Assembly: GCF_001417965.1 (NCBI RefSeq)
Contig: NW_018384245.1
Coordinates: forward strand, 111,244-175,243
Reading direction: 5' to 3'
DNA: 64,000 bases
Source of the DNA: Exaiptasia diaphana
Taxonomy: Eukaryota; Cnidaria; Anthozoa; Actiniaria; Aiptasiidae
The translations under genes were made by a program, and so were the position numbers. Below are positions 13,611 to 37,300 of this stretch, piece after piece; the stretch's first letter is position 1; each line of letters begins with the position of its first letter. The notes under the pieces were generated by a model. The model was not told where the DNA came from, ran no database searches, and saw only the letters and a program-made list of their open reading frames with translations.

Positions 13611-14005
13611 AGAAAAAAGTCAGATTGTTTAAAAAAAAACATGAAAACACCAGAGAATCTACTCTGGAAATTCTTTCAGTACCTCACAACAACAAATAAT
13701 TACACAATCAACTCCATAACAAATCATTTCACTTCACAAATGCTAAAAAACCAATAGAAAAAAATTAGAAATAGTTCACTATGATCACAATTAATCGATC
13801 CAGCGAGTTCCCCCCTTAGTTTTACAGGGTAAAATTACTGTACAGTTGCTCCGTCTACACAGAAATATTAGCCTGTAAGAGAGATTTGATGTCATTAAAT
13901 ATTCAGAGCCTAAAAACACACATATCCTTATATGGACCATGGATGTATGATATAATAGCGAAGCTTCAAATTGAATACAAATATCATATGCCCAGCTGGA
14001 CTGTA

Positions 14006-23222
<9,217 letters not shown>

Positions 23223-24919
23223 TTTTCTAAAAATTAATAATAAAATGCGTGAAAGGAAGCATTTCTATTTCATACTCGCACCAGAAGACGAAAAAACGCT
23301 AAACTTCTCAACTTGTCACTTACAGTACATAGAAAACTCTTACTTAAAGCCAAAAAAGGAAAGAAAACAACAAACAAAACGAAAGCCACCTTTCAAAACG
23401 TCAACTCCGCCAGTCATTTTTATAAGGTCATAAGGCATCGTAATGCGTGACAATATAAGCAATCAATCAATATTCATTTGAAAGTTCCTTCAGACCACAA
23501 AACTATAAAATACAAAGATAATAATAAAACGAAATTCTTTTCAAGCCAGGGACATTTTTCAGTCAACTTTCTATCGAACCAAGGAAATATGTTACGATTT
23601 GTAATGAGTTTGTGACAAAAAAATTGTGATGATAAATGATCCCATGATAATAATCATTTGACCCTAATACAGTAGAAATGCAGAAGAACACAATAAACAC
23701 GTGGCTTATAGCAACAACATTGAACTACAAACATGAAAATTCAAGTAAAATATGTTTAGACTAATAATAAGTCCCCACAAAAAAAAACATGATGCACTGT
23801 CAATCGGTTCAAAAGGCCAAGCATTAATCTCGTCAAGAGCTACCCGATCGTCGTCATCCAAACAAAGCAAATTTTCGCGCGTCCATCTCTAAAGCAACTA
23901 CCTCATTATGCATTCAAAATTATTCTAGTCTGAACGCAAAATGCGAAAACCGGCACTTTTTAGCGAGTTTCACGAATTTGGCGCAAGTGTATTGAAATAG
24001 TACAACCACAGTCATTGTAACACTTTTCACCAATCTACGAAATACATATGACTTCGTCCGAAATAATCTATGTGAAACTGTGAAGACGGCAGCTTCGAAC
24101 ACAATATAAGTTGATATGAAAAAAGCGTCCCTCTCGATAGCATAGCTTACCTTGATGTTTTTTTTCAAAGATTGCTCATACAGATATTTCAATGTACTTT
24201 TCCTTAAAGGTAAATATGAAATATGAAAGCCAAATTACCCAACAAGATGAAAATCCTGTCACCAAGCGTACTTCAACACCCCCTCGAATCAGTTGTCAGA
24301 AATCAAATGTATTCATGTACAAGGAAACAATACAGGCTCAATAATGTTTTTTAACCAATCAGGAATTTATTACTGCTTCTTGTATAAACATATGTCGCGA
24401 AGTGCTTAGATTTCTAGCAGAAACTGGAACGAGAGTTAAGTCTACGTGTTAACATTCATTTTTTTTCGTTTCATATTTTCTTTCAAAAGTTTTCCCACTT
24501 CTATTTTTTGATTCTTCTTTTCTACTATCAATAATCTTTTTCCGTTTGTTTGTGCTGTAGCTCGTATTCGTTGCTGCTTGTTTATTTTTTCGTTTTATTT
24601 ACCAAGTTAATACAAGATAATCAAGCGATAGTTGACATTTTTACACCCTGCGAAGAAAAAAAAAATGGAAATTCTACATGTCTTGCTAATTCCATACCGT
24701 GGGAGACTGGTGAGATAAGATAGCTATTCAAAGATCTTAGATTTCACAAATAAATTTTGAAAAATCTGGACGCAGGTTGCATTCTATTTTTTTTCGAAAA
24801 TTCTTTGTACAGTAATTATTTCTCAATAGCATTTCTTCGTATGTCAGGCAATGAAAAAGATATGAGATGGTAAGTAAATTAAATAAATCTCAGAGTTCTT
24901 GATTTCAGTCCAGTCACTG

Positions 24920-25100
24920 AAAGGAAAGCAACAAAAAGAAAAAAAAAAGAAAAGAGCAAAAAATCAACAACAACGACAAAAAGCATTAGCAAAGAAACAA
25001 AAGTAACAAATAACACCGCTCTTCCCCCCTAAAAAAGGAAGAAAAAGAAAGAAAAACAATCAAACAAGTATATAAAAAAAAAAAAAGAAAAAAAAAGCGA
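24920..25100. repeat. A/G-rich low-complexity tract
   Basis: About 180 bases dominated by A and G on the + strand, with several A runs broken by G. Simple sequence upstream of the SLC5 transporter promoter. Confidence 0.6.
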
Positions 25101-25296
25101 TCTCCTTTGCAGTGTCCCCTTTGGGTTCCCTTAGCTTCTCGTAATGAGGATAGTCTGGGCACGAATCCATTACTCTACTCCTACTCCAGCTGACACTCCA
25201 GCTTAGTCATTGGAACAAAAGTAGTGTGATCAGCGAAAAATCACTTAAACCAGCAAACCTTTCATAATCATTGACATTGAGCGACCTTTGTGACAG

Positions 25297-25304
25297 TATA
25301 AATA
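25297..25304 (+). promoter_or_regulatory. Candidate TATA box of the SLC5 gene
   Basis: TATAAATA lies 69 bases before the chosen ATG at 25373. That would put a start site near 25330 and leave a short 5' untranslated region. Motif and position only. Confidence 0.45.
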
Positions 25305-25372
25305 TCTGTGTACGTTACAGTTGTAGTCATTCTTTTGGTATCTTGTGGAGAAGGCGCATTGAACTATTTAAA

Positions 25373-28300
25373 ATGGCGTCTGGGGTAGTGAGGTTCGGTA
25401 CCATTGACTACGCTGTATTTGCACTTATGTTATGTATATCTGTCATCATTGGTATTTACTATGCTTTATCTGGAGGAAAACAGAAAACAACGGCCGAGTT
25501 TCTACTTGGTAATCGTAAAATGATGGCTATCCCTGTGGGATTGTCTCTCCTTGCTTCGTTTATGTCGGCCATCACAATTCTTGGTGTCCCTGCTGAAATG
25601 TACACGTTTGGGACACAATATTGGATGATAATTATATCTTATGTGATCTTATTTCCCACTGTCGCCTTGGTGTTTGTACCTGTGTTCCGTGCTGTGGACA
25701 TCACGAGTTCATATGAGGTATACAAACCATGACACTTGTTGCACGTGGTCTGTAGTTGAAAGCCGGGTCGAAATTTACGAGATTTAAAAACATGTTATTT
25801 ACATTTTAAGATAAACTAAGCCAACAATTTCGTCAATTTCTAATTATAGAGCAAAGCAAAATACTTGATAATAGATAAAAGTTATAACATGACACTGTAC
25901 AGGATAGAATAGTGTCCTTCATGGTTCCCTGCGACATCTTGAAAGGTAGCCATGCCTTGTCATCGAAGCCCGACAACCGTTGAGCGTGCAATGATAGATA
26001 CCTGTGAATAATTGTCTGTAGGTGTGCAAAAAGGTTTCTATTGTTGCACGCTCAACGGTTGTCTCGCTTCAGTGCAAAGGCACGGCTACCTTTTAATATG
26101 GCGCAGGGAACCGTGAAGAAGACTACCATCATGGTCTGAACACTACTTTCAGAACCACTGTGATAAACAAACCAAAACTGTTTCATTGTAGTGAGATAAT
26201 CTTTTGAATGGATAGAGCGGACTTATTTAATCAGTGAAACAAATATTATTGCTACAAAATAGTGTTTACTAAACAATAAAGAAGACAGAGGAGTTAACAT
26301 ATTTATTATTAAGTGCCTTTTTAATACTTAAGTTTCACGGATTAAGTGCATCAACTCCAGACAACAAAAATAACTTTTGGAAAATGGTCACCGGTTCAGT
26401 AAATACCAGATATTTTCATTGTTTATTCCTTGGAGTCTTGTAAACTGAAGTATAATGTTTCTTAACCTCCTGTTTCAGTATCTGGAAAGACGTTTTTCGT
26501 TTGGAATGCGCTCACTTGGAAGTATAATGTTTATCATACAAACGGTAATAAGAGTAATTGTTAATCTTTGAATTATTGGTAGATTTTATTTTACATCCAC
26601 TTAACTGCAATTTCATGCTTTTCAGTGTTTGTATATGGCTATCGTGACATATGGTCCATCACTTGCTATGGAAGCAGGTATTATTTATAACATATTATTG
26701 TTTAAACTTTGTTGAGATAAGGTTTGACTCTTCTTATCTGTGCCTTGTGTGGTAAAGGAAACTGTTATCAAAATAGGGTTGACTTTACTCACTTAAGGTA
26801 AATTCCAGGTTTCTTTTGATGGTGGCACTGTTATCTGATAACTAGGTTTCCTAATTACTAGGATTCAGTCTTTTTCCACCAGACCCTGTTGATACATCCT
26901 GTCATTCATGGTATATTGGTGTCATACATCACCATGATAAAATGGGTGGAAACTTCTCTTTATTTGGATGCATGTTAATCAAAACTGGGCAAACAGCTTA
27001 ATCAATATTGCTGGCAAAATGTCCTGAGTCATGTGACCTTGGGAAAAATATTGCAGTTCCTCTTAATCAATGTGTCCTATTCAGTGTCAGTTCAACAGGT
27101 ATAAAGTTACTAACCAGTATTTTTTGTTCTTAGTGACGGGTTTCCCTGTGTGGATATCGATCTTAGTTATTGGTGTAGTCTGTACAATTTATACAACTAT
27201 AGTGAGTAAAACAAATAACCATTTCATTAAAACATCACTGACACTAGTGTTCATAGTAGTGGATCCAGGAATTTTGAAAATGAGGTGTAGAATTTCAAAA
27301 ATATCATAATAGCTCTCATAATAGGAAAAGCAAAGAAGTGTTTAATTACTTTTGATTAAAAACAAATTATTTAGCTTGTTTCGCATGTAAGTTTAACATA
27401 AGAAAATGGGTGCAGCTGACCATATCACACTATCCACATATACACTACTGATATAGAACTGTTCTACTGTCTGCTTAATATTGTTAATATTGCATCCATC
27501 AATCAATCAATCATTTAATCCTTGTGCATATTTTTTCAGAATATCACTGTTATATTTATTCTTCATCTTGCTAGTCTTCAGTCATTTGGTATAATTTATT
27601 GATTGGAAATATTGAATTATGTTCTAGGGTGGTATGAAAGCAGTAATCTGGAATGATGTCATTCAAGTTCTTGTAATGGTTGGTGGGTTGATTGCAGTTG
27701 TAATTGTTGGTAGTCAAAGAGTTGGTGGATTTACTCGTGTATGGGAACTATTAGAAAAAGGGGATCGCTTAAAGTTTTTTGAGTAAGTTGTAGTTGATAT
27801 TTCTATAGCAGATATACTAGTGTTTGGTATAGTTCATTTTATGAGTTCTTTTTCATTCACTTTCTTTCTATTTTTCTTTCTATTCCTTTTCATTCTCTTT
27901 CTTTTCTGGAAATAAGAAAAACATTAAAATATTGCCCTTTGTTTTAGCTTCAATCCCGATCCCACCCAAAGACTATCTATCTGGAGCCTCATGATTGGTG
28001 GTGCCTTTGGATTGTTTCCTCTATGGGCTGTCAATCAAACAGCGGTACAAAGGTTTCTGTCTGCCAAGTCAAACAAAGATGCCAGAAGGTAAATGCTAAG
28101 AGTTATAATTACATTCATATCGTTTGTATAAAATGAATATCTATATTGAAGTCATTCTATTAGTTAAGTATAGTTTACAACATGAGCGGCCGTGTTGTAT
28201 GGGAATTACAATCTCGAGCCGCAGGCGAGAGATTGTAATTCCCATACAACACGGACGCGAATGTTGTAAACGACTTATAAAACTCCAACACAAATTAACA

Positions 28301-31300
28301 TGAATTACAGTGAGATAAATGACGAAAAATGACAAATAAGGTAACTGCTGAGTTTAGTCCCTATTAAGCATGCGCAATTTACTGCAACACAGAATATTTT
28401 GAATAATTATCCATCCCACATGGAAAGCAAGCCATCTGTTGCATAAGCGAGTTCTGTTATCCGTCTTTGATTGCTTCAAAACCTAGTGAAGGTCTATGAT
28501 GCGACACTAAAACTGAGACCTTTGCTAGTGTTGGGTTGTCTCAATGGTGACGACCGTGTTGTAAATCTGATACAACCACTAGTGGTTGTATCAGATTTAC
28601 AAGGTCAATCACCTGATTAAATGGTCAGCCCTTATTGGAGCAATAGCTTATGCATTATTAATAAGTTTTATAAATGGTGATAAGAAGTTCACTGTTCTAT
28701 GTACCATATTTAAGATCAAATTCACATACAGATTACTTCAGTCTTTTATTCTCTGGCCATTGCATTATCTGACAGACTTTGTTTTGTATTTCCTGGTCAA
28801 CAGGTCTGTTTGGATCAACCTTCCCTTAAGTATCTTTGTTGTATCACTTTGTGCATTGTGTGGTTGCGTCATTTATGCTTTTTATCATGATTGTGATCCA
28901 AAGACAAACAAAGCCATCACTAGTGGAGATCAGGTATTTGAATCATTACCTTCAATCGTGGACAATATACATTTAGACACGATAAACTGTTACTCTACTA
29001 CTACACACATTCTTAGTTTTCTACTGAAGACACGACCTTACAGTCCCTCCCCCACCCCCCATGGTCAATGTTGTCCTTGTACACTATGCCATTGTACTGA
29101 AGCATGAAAAACCAAATGAAAATAGCCACCCAACATTGTACAAGGGCAGGATATTGTACCGAGTGGTTGTTGTGTTGTCAAATTGTAATGGTAATGTTGC
29201 AATGTCCCGTGTAAAATGTCTAGGATTGTAGATATCATACCAAAGATAGTGCATCAATTATTGTTCTTTGACTTTTTTATTTATGGAAACCTCGTGGAAA
29301 AACCTGGTGTTTAAATATTGAATCTAAACATTGTGAAATTGTAACCAGTATACAAAATAAAAACTGGATTGTTCTCGTTAGATTCTTCCTTACTTTGTAT
29401 TGCATGTGTTGGGTGACATCCAAGGAATCTCTGGTTTATTTCTAGCTTGCTTATTCAGTGGAACTCTAAGGTAGGTTAACAGATTATATTATATGACTTT
29501 GTAAGATTATCAAAGATTGCAATGTGATTGACTTGATAAGAAAACAAGTTTGTCCTTTGAGTTGTGTTCACCTTTTTTGGATGTGTGTTGGTGTGCTCTC
29601 TAGGACAGTATACAAAGTGTGTTCACTGATATTTAATGTGTGTTGGTACAAATTTGTAATGTAAAATCACTTCATACAATTTGTATCAAAAAGTTTATAA
29701 GATGTTGATCGTCTGATAAGCCTGTTCTATCATAGTGCGGTTAGTTACCGTGGAGACCTGGGGGTCTGAAGTTACTTAGTCTTGCCTTTTTTCCTGTTAT
29801 CTCCTATGTTTTCCATTCTTAGCTGCCGACCAGTTTGTTTCTCTTTTCGTAATGCAAGTCCCGTTTAGTACTTTTCACTATAACTTAGGGTGGAACTTTA
29901 ATTAAATGCTCTATTCTACACGAAGACTGAGAGTAACGTTGCAACCCTTCGCGGCTTACGGCGAAACCTCGGGCAAATAATGATAATTTGTTTTGGTGGA
30001 TGTACTTCTACGATAATGACTTTTGAGTATGTTTTATGCAAGCATATTCCAACTTAGAAGGAAGGATTTATTTTGTAATTGTCGTGATTTTTTCGTACTC
30101 TTATTTTGCTGACCAGTTAAAAATGACAAATATTGTTGGTGTGCTTAGAATAAACCTCTCTTTTTAAGTAACGTTGGTTCAATGTGTTCATGATATTGGT
30201 TTGACACATAATGTCATTCTCTTGTGATGTATAAAGGATGTTAAAAGATACGTCGGACCGATTTATGTAGGTTTTTGATAGTTCTTTTGCGTGCGCTTAC
30301 TTAGTGTGTATTAGAAATCCTCATTACAACACAGCATACCGCTCTAAGTAGAGGGAAGTCGTCGTCTTGACATTGTTAGCAAGTGTTAGGGTCTATGTCC
30401 GACGTATTGCACTTGGTAAATTGGTTTTTGAAATGAAAGCTTTAGACTACGTGGTTCCATGTATATCATCAATTTTTTGTTCTCGTTTTTGCGTGAATAA
30501 AAACTTTAACATATATAACAGCTTCAATGGTTAAGATTACAAAATTTTAACAGAGTTAACGAGTAGGTTTGGAATCGTTTTCCTTGTTCTATGTCAAGTG
30601 CATTTAACATTTTACTTTTTAAAGGATCCGGAACTCCTTGAGCAAGCTCTGACGTTTTTCCCAAGTTACTCAGCTTTACCAAGGTCACATCCCATGTAAT
30701 ATTCTCTTAATCATTGGTGTAAAGTGGTTTTCACGTTGATTTACCCATTTTCTAAGTCCATCCTGTTTCATTAGATTGACTAACTTTCTCACTCGTACTG
30801 ACTTTCATCAAAATAATATTCAAATAATATTTGACTAAAAATTTTGACTTTTTCAACTTGAATTTTTGCCGCCTTTATGTAGGTCTCTCACAATTTTCAA
30901 ATCCTGATTTACATCCAGCAGGGCCTGGGTATGTGAAGTGATGCAATGATGATGATTAGCTATGGGTAGTACAATGCGGAACGGATGATGTGTATGACAG
31001 ACAACAGGCACGCAAATATTGCATAGGTCTTTCTTTAATTTTTGACTAAGAAAAACTGAACTAGAAAATCGCACAAGATAAAAATTGATGCAAACCAGAA
31101 CGATTAGCGAGTTACTAACTGTCAGTGAAGCGTCTCGTCAATGCTGCTGTGGTCATTGTTATCATGTGTGTTATCGACATCTGTGTTATCATTTATTTTT
31201 GTTGTCTTTGTTCTAACTCTCATCTTTACCATCAGGATCACTGATATTGTTCTTTTCAATCTAGCATTATTGGACACTGGATTACATATATCTTATGACG

Positions 31301-34300
31301 ATCGTTTTCAGTTTTTGATATTTAAAGACTGTATTACCGATAGTGATCACAAACATAGAAAATCTCAGATATTTCATGATTTGGCTTTTTTTGACAGCTC
31401 TTTCAATACTCGTCCTGGTTGTTGGTGAAATTGCTTCCCACAAAACACAGGTGAAGGTCAAATGCTCCGGTACAATCAAAAATACTCTGTCAAATTCAAT
31501 TTATCTGACAGGACTGAACGTCTTGCGGTTTTAGGTATCTTGAATAAAAAGGCTCATTTGTCATTGAAAAACCTATGTCTTGTCGTAAGGTAGCGGTTCG
31601 TACGTCCGAAAAAGTTTAGTCAATACTTGATAGTTTTTTAACTTTTTTTACTTAATGAATGAATTTTATTTTTGTCAATATTTCGTTTCACTTCTTCTGA
31701 CTATTATAAATATAGGCTAGGACTATTGAAATATAGATCAAATTCAGATGATCGTTGAAACTAAGTACGCTAGAGTCAGCAATAAGTACGTCTTATGCAT
31801 CTCTAAAATGAGTGAATTTCATTTTGATCCTACTTGTATAGAAAAATTTAATCACATAAAATCACTTAATATCATTGACGTTTTCACTGCTCTGATATCA
31901 CAAACTTAATCCCTCGTGTGCTAGTTATTGTAGGACAGTTTTGCACGATCAAATACTATAGACGGGAGGCAATATTAAAGTACATTGCTCACGCCACAAT
32001 ACTAAAGAAGACATCTTAGATATTTTTGACATTTATACTAGTATTTTCATCCTTTATTCCATGACGTTTTCTCCAATTCTCGTTCTGAATGTCTTTGTAT
32101 GAAAAAGGTATTAAAGTTCTTTCCTTTGTTGGAATAGGAAGCGGAAAAGGTATTAGTCAATGCGTCGCGTCGCTTTCCCGCCACAACTTTTTCCCGCCAT
32201 TTTGCTGACGCGCGCGTTTCGCATATTGATGAAGTTTTTATTTAGAAAAGGCTATATCAAGTATACTTAAGGCAAACTCATGAATTATATGAAAAAAGAA
32301 AGGTATTGGTTATGTGTGATTTCAAAGGATAAAATCAACAAATAAACCGTACCAAAATAATCATTCTCAAAGTATTGAGATTTCATGTATTTAAGTCTGC
32401 GGCAGGTCCAAAAAATAAGTGGCTCGCGTTATGATTAAAACGAAATATCAGGGAATGCGACAAACAGTTTAAAATGAATATTTGGAGCCATAGGTGATAA
32501 GATTTTAAGAGCATCTATTTTCATTAGAAAGACAGATTCGTCTCAGGATTGTACTCACTTAATGTCTTCAAAAGGAAGTCTGGTTTGAATTGGCTTAACT
32601 CTTTCAAGGAAACCACATACATACTATCCGACTCTATGATTCATGTCATGTCTTGTATAAAACACCGAAATGGCTACAATCAAACTGCTGTCACATTTAG
32701 TATCATGTAGGACACTCTTTACTGGTAAAATATGGTCACTGACAATAGAAATGCACTTTTTTCTTTATTTATGTTTCATATAAGCTTGAATTTTATGTTG
32801 AATTGAATCAAGTTTACTTCAAAAAACGGAGCCAGCCGTTTTTTTGTTATTTCATTCGTGTCCATAGCTATCTGTGAATCAACTAATTTTGAGATTTCTC
32901 CATTTGACGTCACACATTAAACATTTACAACGACTTCCACTGCGTGTAAAGATAAGTTTGTGATTTTTTTGGATGCGCAAAGTCTTTCATTATTTTTTCG
33001 ACCAAACATTGAATAATTCAATAATAACGAGGTGTCTTTTTCAATAGTAACTCTCAAAATAGCATTATTGCTTCGTTTTCTTTTATTTGCTTTTATATCG
33101 TATATTGGTTCTGGGTTTACGGAACCGACGCGACAAGGACATGGCGTTATTCATGCATCACTGTCAGCGCTGTCTTTTGATTATTCTTGGCACGTATGAA
33201 CCACAATTCTGACCTGATTTGGACTGATGAGTGTGTGTGAAGATTAATCTTTTGATTGTTGCATGGAGAGATACAGGTTTTATCTTGACAAATGAGAGAT
33301 TTTTGTACACGCGATTTATGAATGAATCTACTACAAAAATAGAATGGAAACAAGAAAAATGAATGAAAAAAAATGTGAGATCAACACGGCAACTAAACAA
33401 CCAAAAAAAGGAACAAAAAGAAAAGCGGAATCACAAGGCAAGCAAAACAAAGAAACAAAAAAAAAACTTACTCGTAGACTACTGGTACAGGAACAGCAAA
33501 CGCACACATAAACAGAAAAACAACCTATAAACTAAGCAACAAGAGACCACAAAACAAACTTTGATTAGAAATCGGTCAACAAACGATCGTACTTATAAGA
33601 AAATGTGCAAGTCTGAAAAAGGGTGTTGGTTTTATACAGGGCTTGTTACGACTCCGCCTTTCTTTTCGACTACATCAGTACACATTGAATACCTCCAATT
33701 TCTTTATTAACTCAGTTTATGGGTGACATTTTGATTTTATTTTTAAAGGCCTATCCTTCCAACGAGCCTGTTTCAGTATCTCGCCTATGTGTTTAGCGTG
33801 TTGTAGCGTTCCGATTAGAAATGAATAACTAAGGCTTCTCATTAACAACCCAAAAGTATCGCCGTCATATAACCACAAAGAACTCTAGACATTCAATATC
33901 TTCAACTTTGACAGGTTCCGGATTGGTTTGATAGTACGAAAGCAAATTAAACAATTTCTGTAGAGATAGGATGTCATGTTTTGAAAAGCTTAGGGAACCA
34001 GAGTAATGATGGAATTAGGTCATGTCCATCGCGGATGTGAATGAAGCTCTCAAGCTTATTACAAAATACTCCCAATGTGATGTTGTATCGTTTTGCTTGA
34101 AGTTTGCGGATACGTCGGATTTAACATTGTTGAAATAATGGAACATTAATGATACATTTTCTCTGAAAACAGCTCCGTAGTTGTAGGTGTATCACTAGAA
34201 ACAGTTTATATTGTGTTAAAATAGGCGTTTCACTAGAAACAGTTTGTGTTAAAATAGTATACGCAAAATGGCATTTTCGTTTAATTTCTTTTAGTTTGCT

Positions 34301-37300
34301 TTTTGCTTGTTGTATCATCCTATGTGTACATTTAATTAGAAGCAATTGATTGAAACGAAAAGCAAACCATTTTTCTCATCGTTGTAAGACATTAACATAG
34401 ACCATTCTTCAAAGATTATTCACTGTTTACTACCATCTTTTTGTACAATGATTTATAGAATACTGTCAGAATAATTGCAACTCTTAGGTTTCAGTTCCTG
34501 CGCAAATTTGTCATAATGGATAAAGTGACAGTTCATCCGGCCCGCTAGACGGAACTGAATCTCACCAACTTTACACGATACATTTGTGTACTGCTAATGG
34601 TTGTACCTGACTTCTTATTTTATTTGTGAGTAAAGGCATTACGGTTCCTTTGGCTTAAATTTCACTTTTCAAGAAGGTGGTCAATTAGTTTAATTTGTGA
34701 GTTATTAGCATGTTAGACAATCATGTGATCTATCATAGTTACTTGACACAAAATCCCTCTTTTTACTTTTTTATATTTTGTAACTTGAAATTGAAGCCAT
34801 ATTCAAACGAATCGAAACACTCAGATAACAAGCAAATGCAAAAATCATGATAAAAATCAAGAAAGCCTATGAAAAGCATGACTAATCATCTGTTGAATGT
34901 GATATCATAATCTCAATCGTTTGTCAAGCCTTACGCAGTAACACCAAAGTTTCCCACGAAAGAGTCTTTACTCCAGGGAGCGAGCGTGACCAATATAGAT
35001 AGATAGTAAATTTTCAGCGGTAATTATCCGGTTGATATTTGGATAGATCAACACGAGCATGCTTGATATTCTCGCTTTGATACATGACAAGGATCATCAG
35101 TTATTCTGTAGTATTTTGAGCCAAGTCTGGTTTTAATATAAAGGAGTTTCTTCAGATTTAGTACTAATTGACACTTTTGGTGTACAATAATATCTCAATT
35201 CACTGACAGTCAATGACAAGACGTTATTTACACAACATTTATAAATAATGATTACGTATTTTACAACTTCCTAGTTACTAGTTTGCTATTATAACCTGTA
35301 GTTGTAGCTGGGGTGAATGTTTATATAGCTTTCTAGGGGATTACTGCTTCTTCGTCTTAATCACAAAACTCAAAAAGGGGTTTCATGTCTTCAGGCGTTT
35401 CTCTAGTGTATTTTATCTCAATTACTTGTAAACATTACGAATTAGTTCTGTACAAGTCTTTGTCGGCTGGCTAGCTTCAGTTGGAGATCTACTTGTTTAG
35501 TGATCAGTTTCAGGCGTGGTCGTTTTCTTCAATCCAGCCGACAAGTGTAAATTGTTCTTGTTTCTGTTCACCTGTCTTCTCGTTTGTATCCAGAGTATGT
35601 GATATTAGAGTAGTCTAGAGGGGACTCGTTTGAATTAATGAAGACATTAAGTCTGTGAATTTAGTAAACATTGGTATTTAGTACTAGTGAAAGCTAAGCT
35701 GTCATAAACACGTGAAACACAATCTACTTTATTATTTTTTTTACTTATTACGTTTTTCTTTGTTTTTTTTTTTTTTTTCGGTGCGTCACGTTAAATTGCA
35801 CTTTGACTATTAAACCCGCTATTGAACATTGTTTCATGGGTTATTGGCACTTTAATATCTAATAATATCTGATATTCATTTCACGTGAGTTTTATAATTA
35901 ATTGTATTTGTTTGTACCCTATCGATATGAAAAGCCACGGTTCTTCAATGGATTTCACTGGTACGATGTAAATGAGTTGTAGATCTTTACCACACGTTGG
36001 TCAATGAGCATTTTCTCATCATGCAGCATAGATTTTCATTTGAAGCATTTCTTTCATAAACGACAAAAGTCTTGGCTGCACGTTGGTCTACACTGATTCA
36101 AAATGAGCAATGGGTCGTTTTCTCATCACCGCCCAGCAAGCACACTCATCATTCAGAGCATAGTTAATATTAACTATGTTCAGAGCAAGTGTGTTAATTA
36201 CTCAATAAGAAGTTACCGCCACACCAAACACTAAATGACTGAAATTTACTATTTGTCAAGCTACGATGGGTACATGATTTCTGGTTCACGCTAAGACATT
36301 TATACGACACATATTCGCAGGGTTATTTTCAGATTTTTAAGTTGTCTTAGGCGTTATTCTGCTATTCTCGTCACTTATTTGTATAAACCACTGATTAAGG
36401 ATCGATGACTAGTCAAAACGTCTGCATTGAAAAGATCAGAGATATTCATAAACAACGGTCGTATCTCACTCTAACCCTGACTACAATAGATCGGTCATCA
36501 AAAATAAATCGTCAAGTGATTTTAACATGCATCTTGCTTTAATGTTGGCTATTCAACTTTCACCGAAGTCTGTATTAAATTCAATTTATTTATATCACTA
36601 GTTGTTTTTATCAGTTTTTTATCAGTTAAGTTCACCACTTTGATATAAAATATTCATGTTAGTTAAACGACTTTATTCAGCTGCACCGAGCAAAAGGCAG
36701 CCGAAAACTTCCTCCTTTTGTCTGTATTACTGTTACTTTTTTGTGTTAAAATTTAATTGGAACCGGTAGAAAATAGTCGGGGGGTAATAGAAAACATTTT
36801 TTTGCACATTGTCGAGTCCAGTTATTCATCTTTAATCGAAACAATTTATGATCGTGATAGCGCGTGAATAGATTGCCTAAGGTTAGAATCCATGCTGTAT
36901 TTATATAATATATATTATAGGTATTATTATAGTGTATACTGTATTTATATATATATTATACGTATTATTACAATGTAATTCAGTTTATATCCAAGATCGG
37001 CGCTGAATAATTCTTGATCAAAAGCTTGATTTCCAAACGAGGCTAGTTGATAAGTACTGTCGTTATATAATAGTTCACCGTGTCTGTGATGCGCATTCTC
37101 ACGTAATGCCGCTGCGGAAGGGTTGGTAGCTCTTATTAAAGTCTATTAATCATAAAACTAAATTCTCAAAAATATCATGTCTACATTTACTTGTTGATAA
37201 ATACCCTGTTTTTAATGTGTACTTTTCTCGTAATCTGCGATCTTATCAAACGAATAACTGAATAAGAAAACAAAAAATGAGACGAAATGAGGGAATTAGA

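Larger units (their letters stand above)
11753..14005. other. Convergent intergenic stretch
   Basis: Lies between the stop codons of the GPCR (+) and the Na,K-ATPase (-). It should contain both 3' untranslated regions. Reverse-strand AATAAA candidates for the ATPase lie at 13248-13253 and 13158-13163. The rest holds a MITE-like element and a hairpin, listed separately. No further gene was seen. Confidence 0.6.
23223..25372. other. Divergent intergenic region
   Basis: Separates the Na,K-ATPase (-) from the SLC5A8-like gene (+), which point away from each other. It must hold both 5' untranslated regions and promoters. No further gene was seen. The part nearest the SLC5 gene is strongly purine-biased (see 24920-25100). 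Confidence 0.6.

Noticed and set aside
25271-25372. In-frame ATG upstream of the SLC5 start, which would add 34 residues
   Set aside because: It would precede the TATA-like box at 25297, the added residues do not resemble the family N-terminus, and the ATG at 25373 has a better context.
29746-29759. Another X-box-like sequence (GTTACCGTGGAGAC) in the giant intron
   Set aside because: It matches 13 of 14 positions but breaks the central WW, and no gene start lies near.
31141-31534. Overlapping hydrophobic frames that could be membrane segments of another gene in the giant SLC5 intron
   Set aside because: Hydrophobicity appears in more than one frame because the strand is T-rich; no family motif or neighbouring exon was found.
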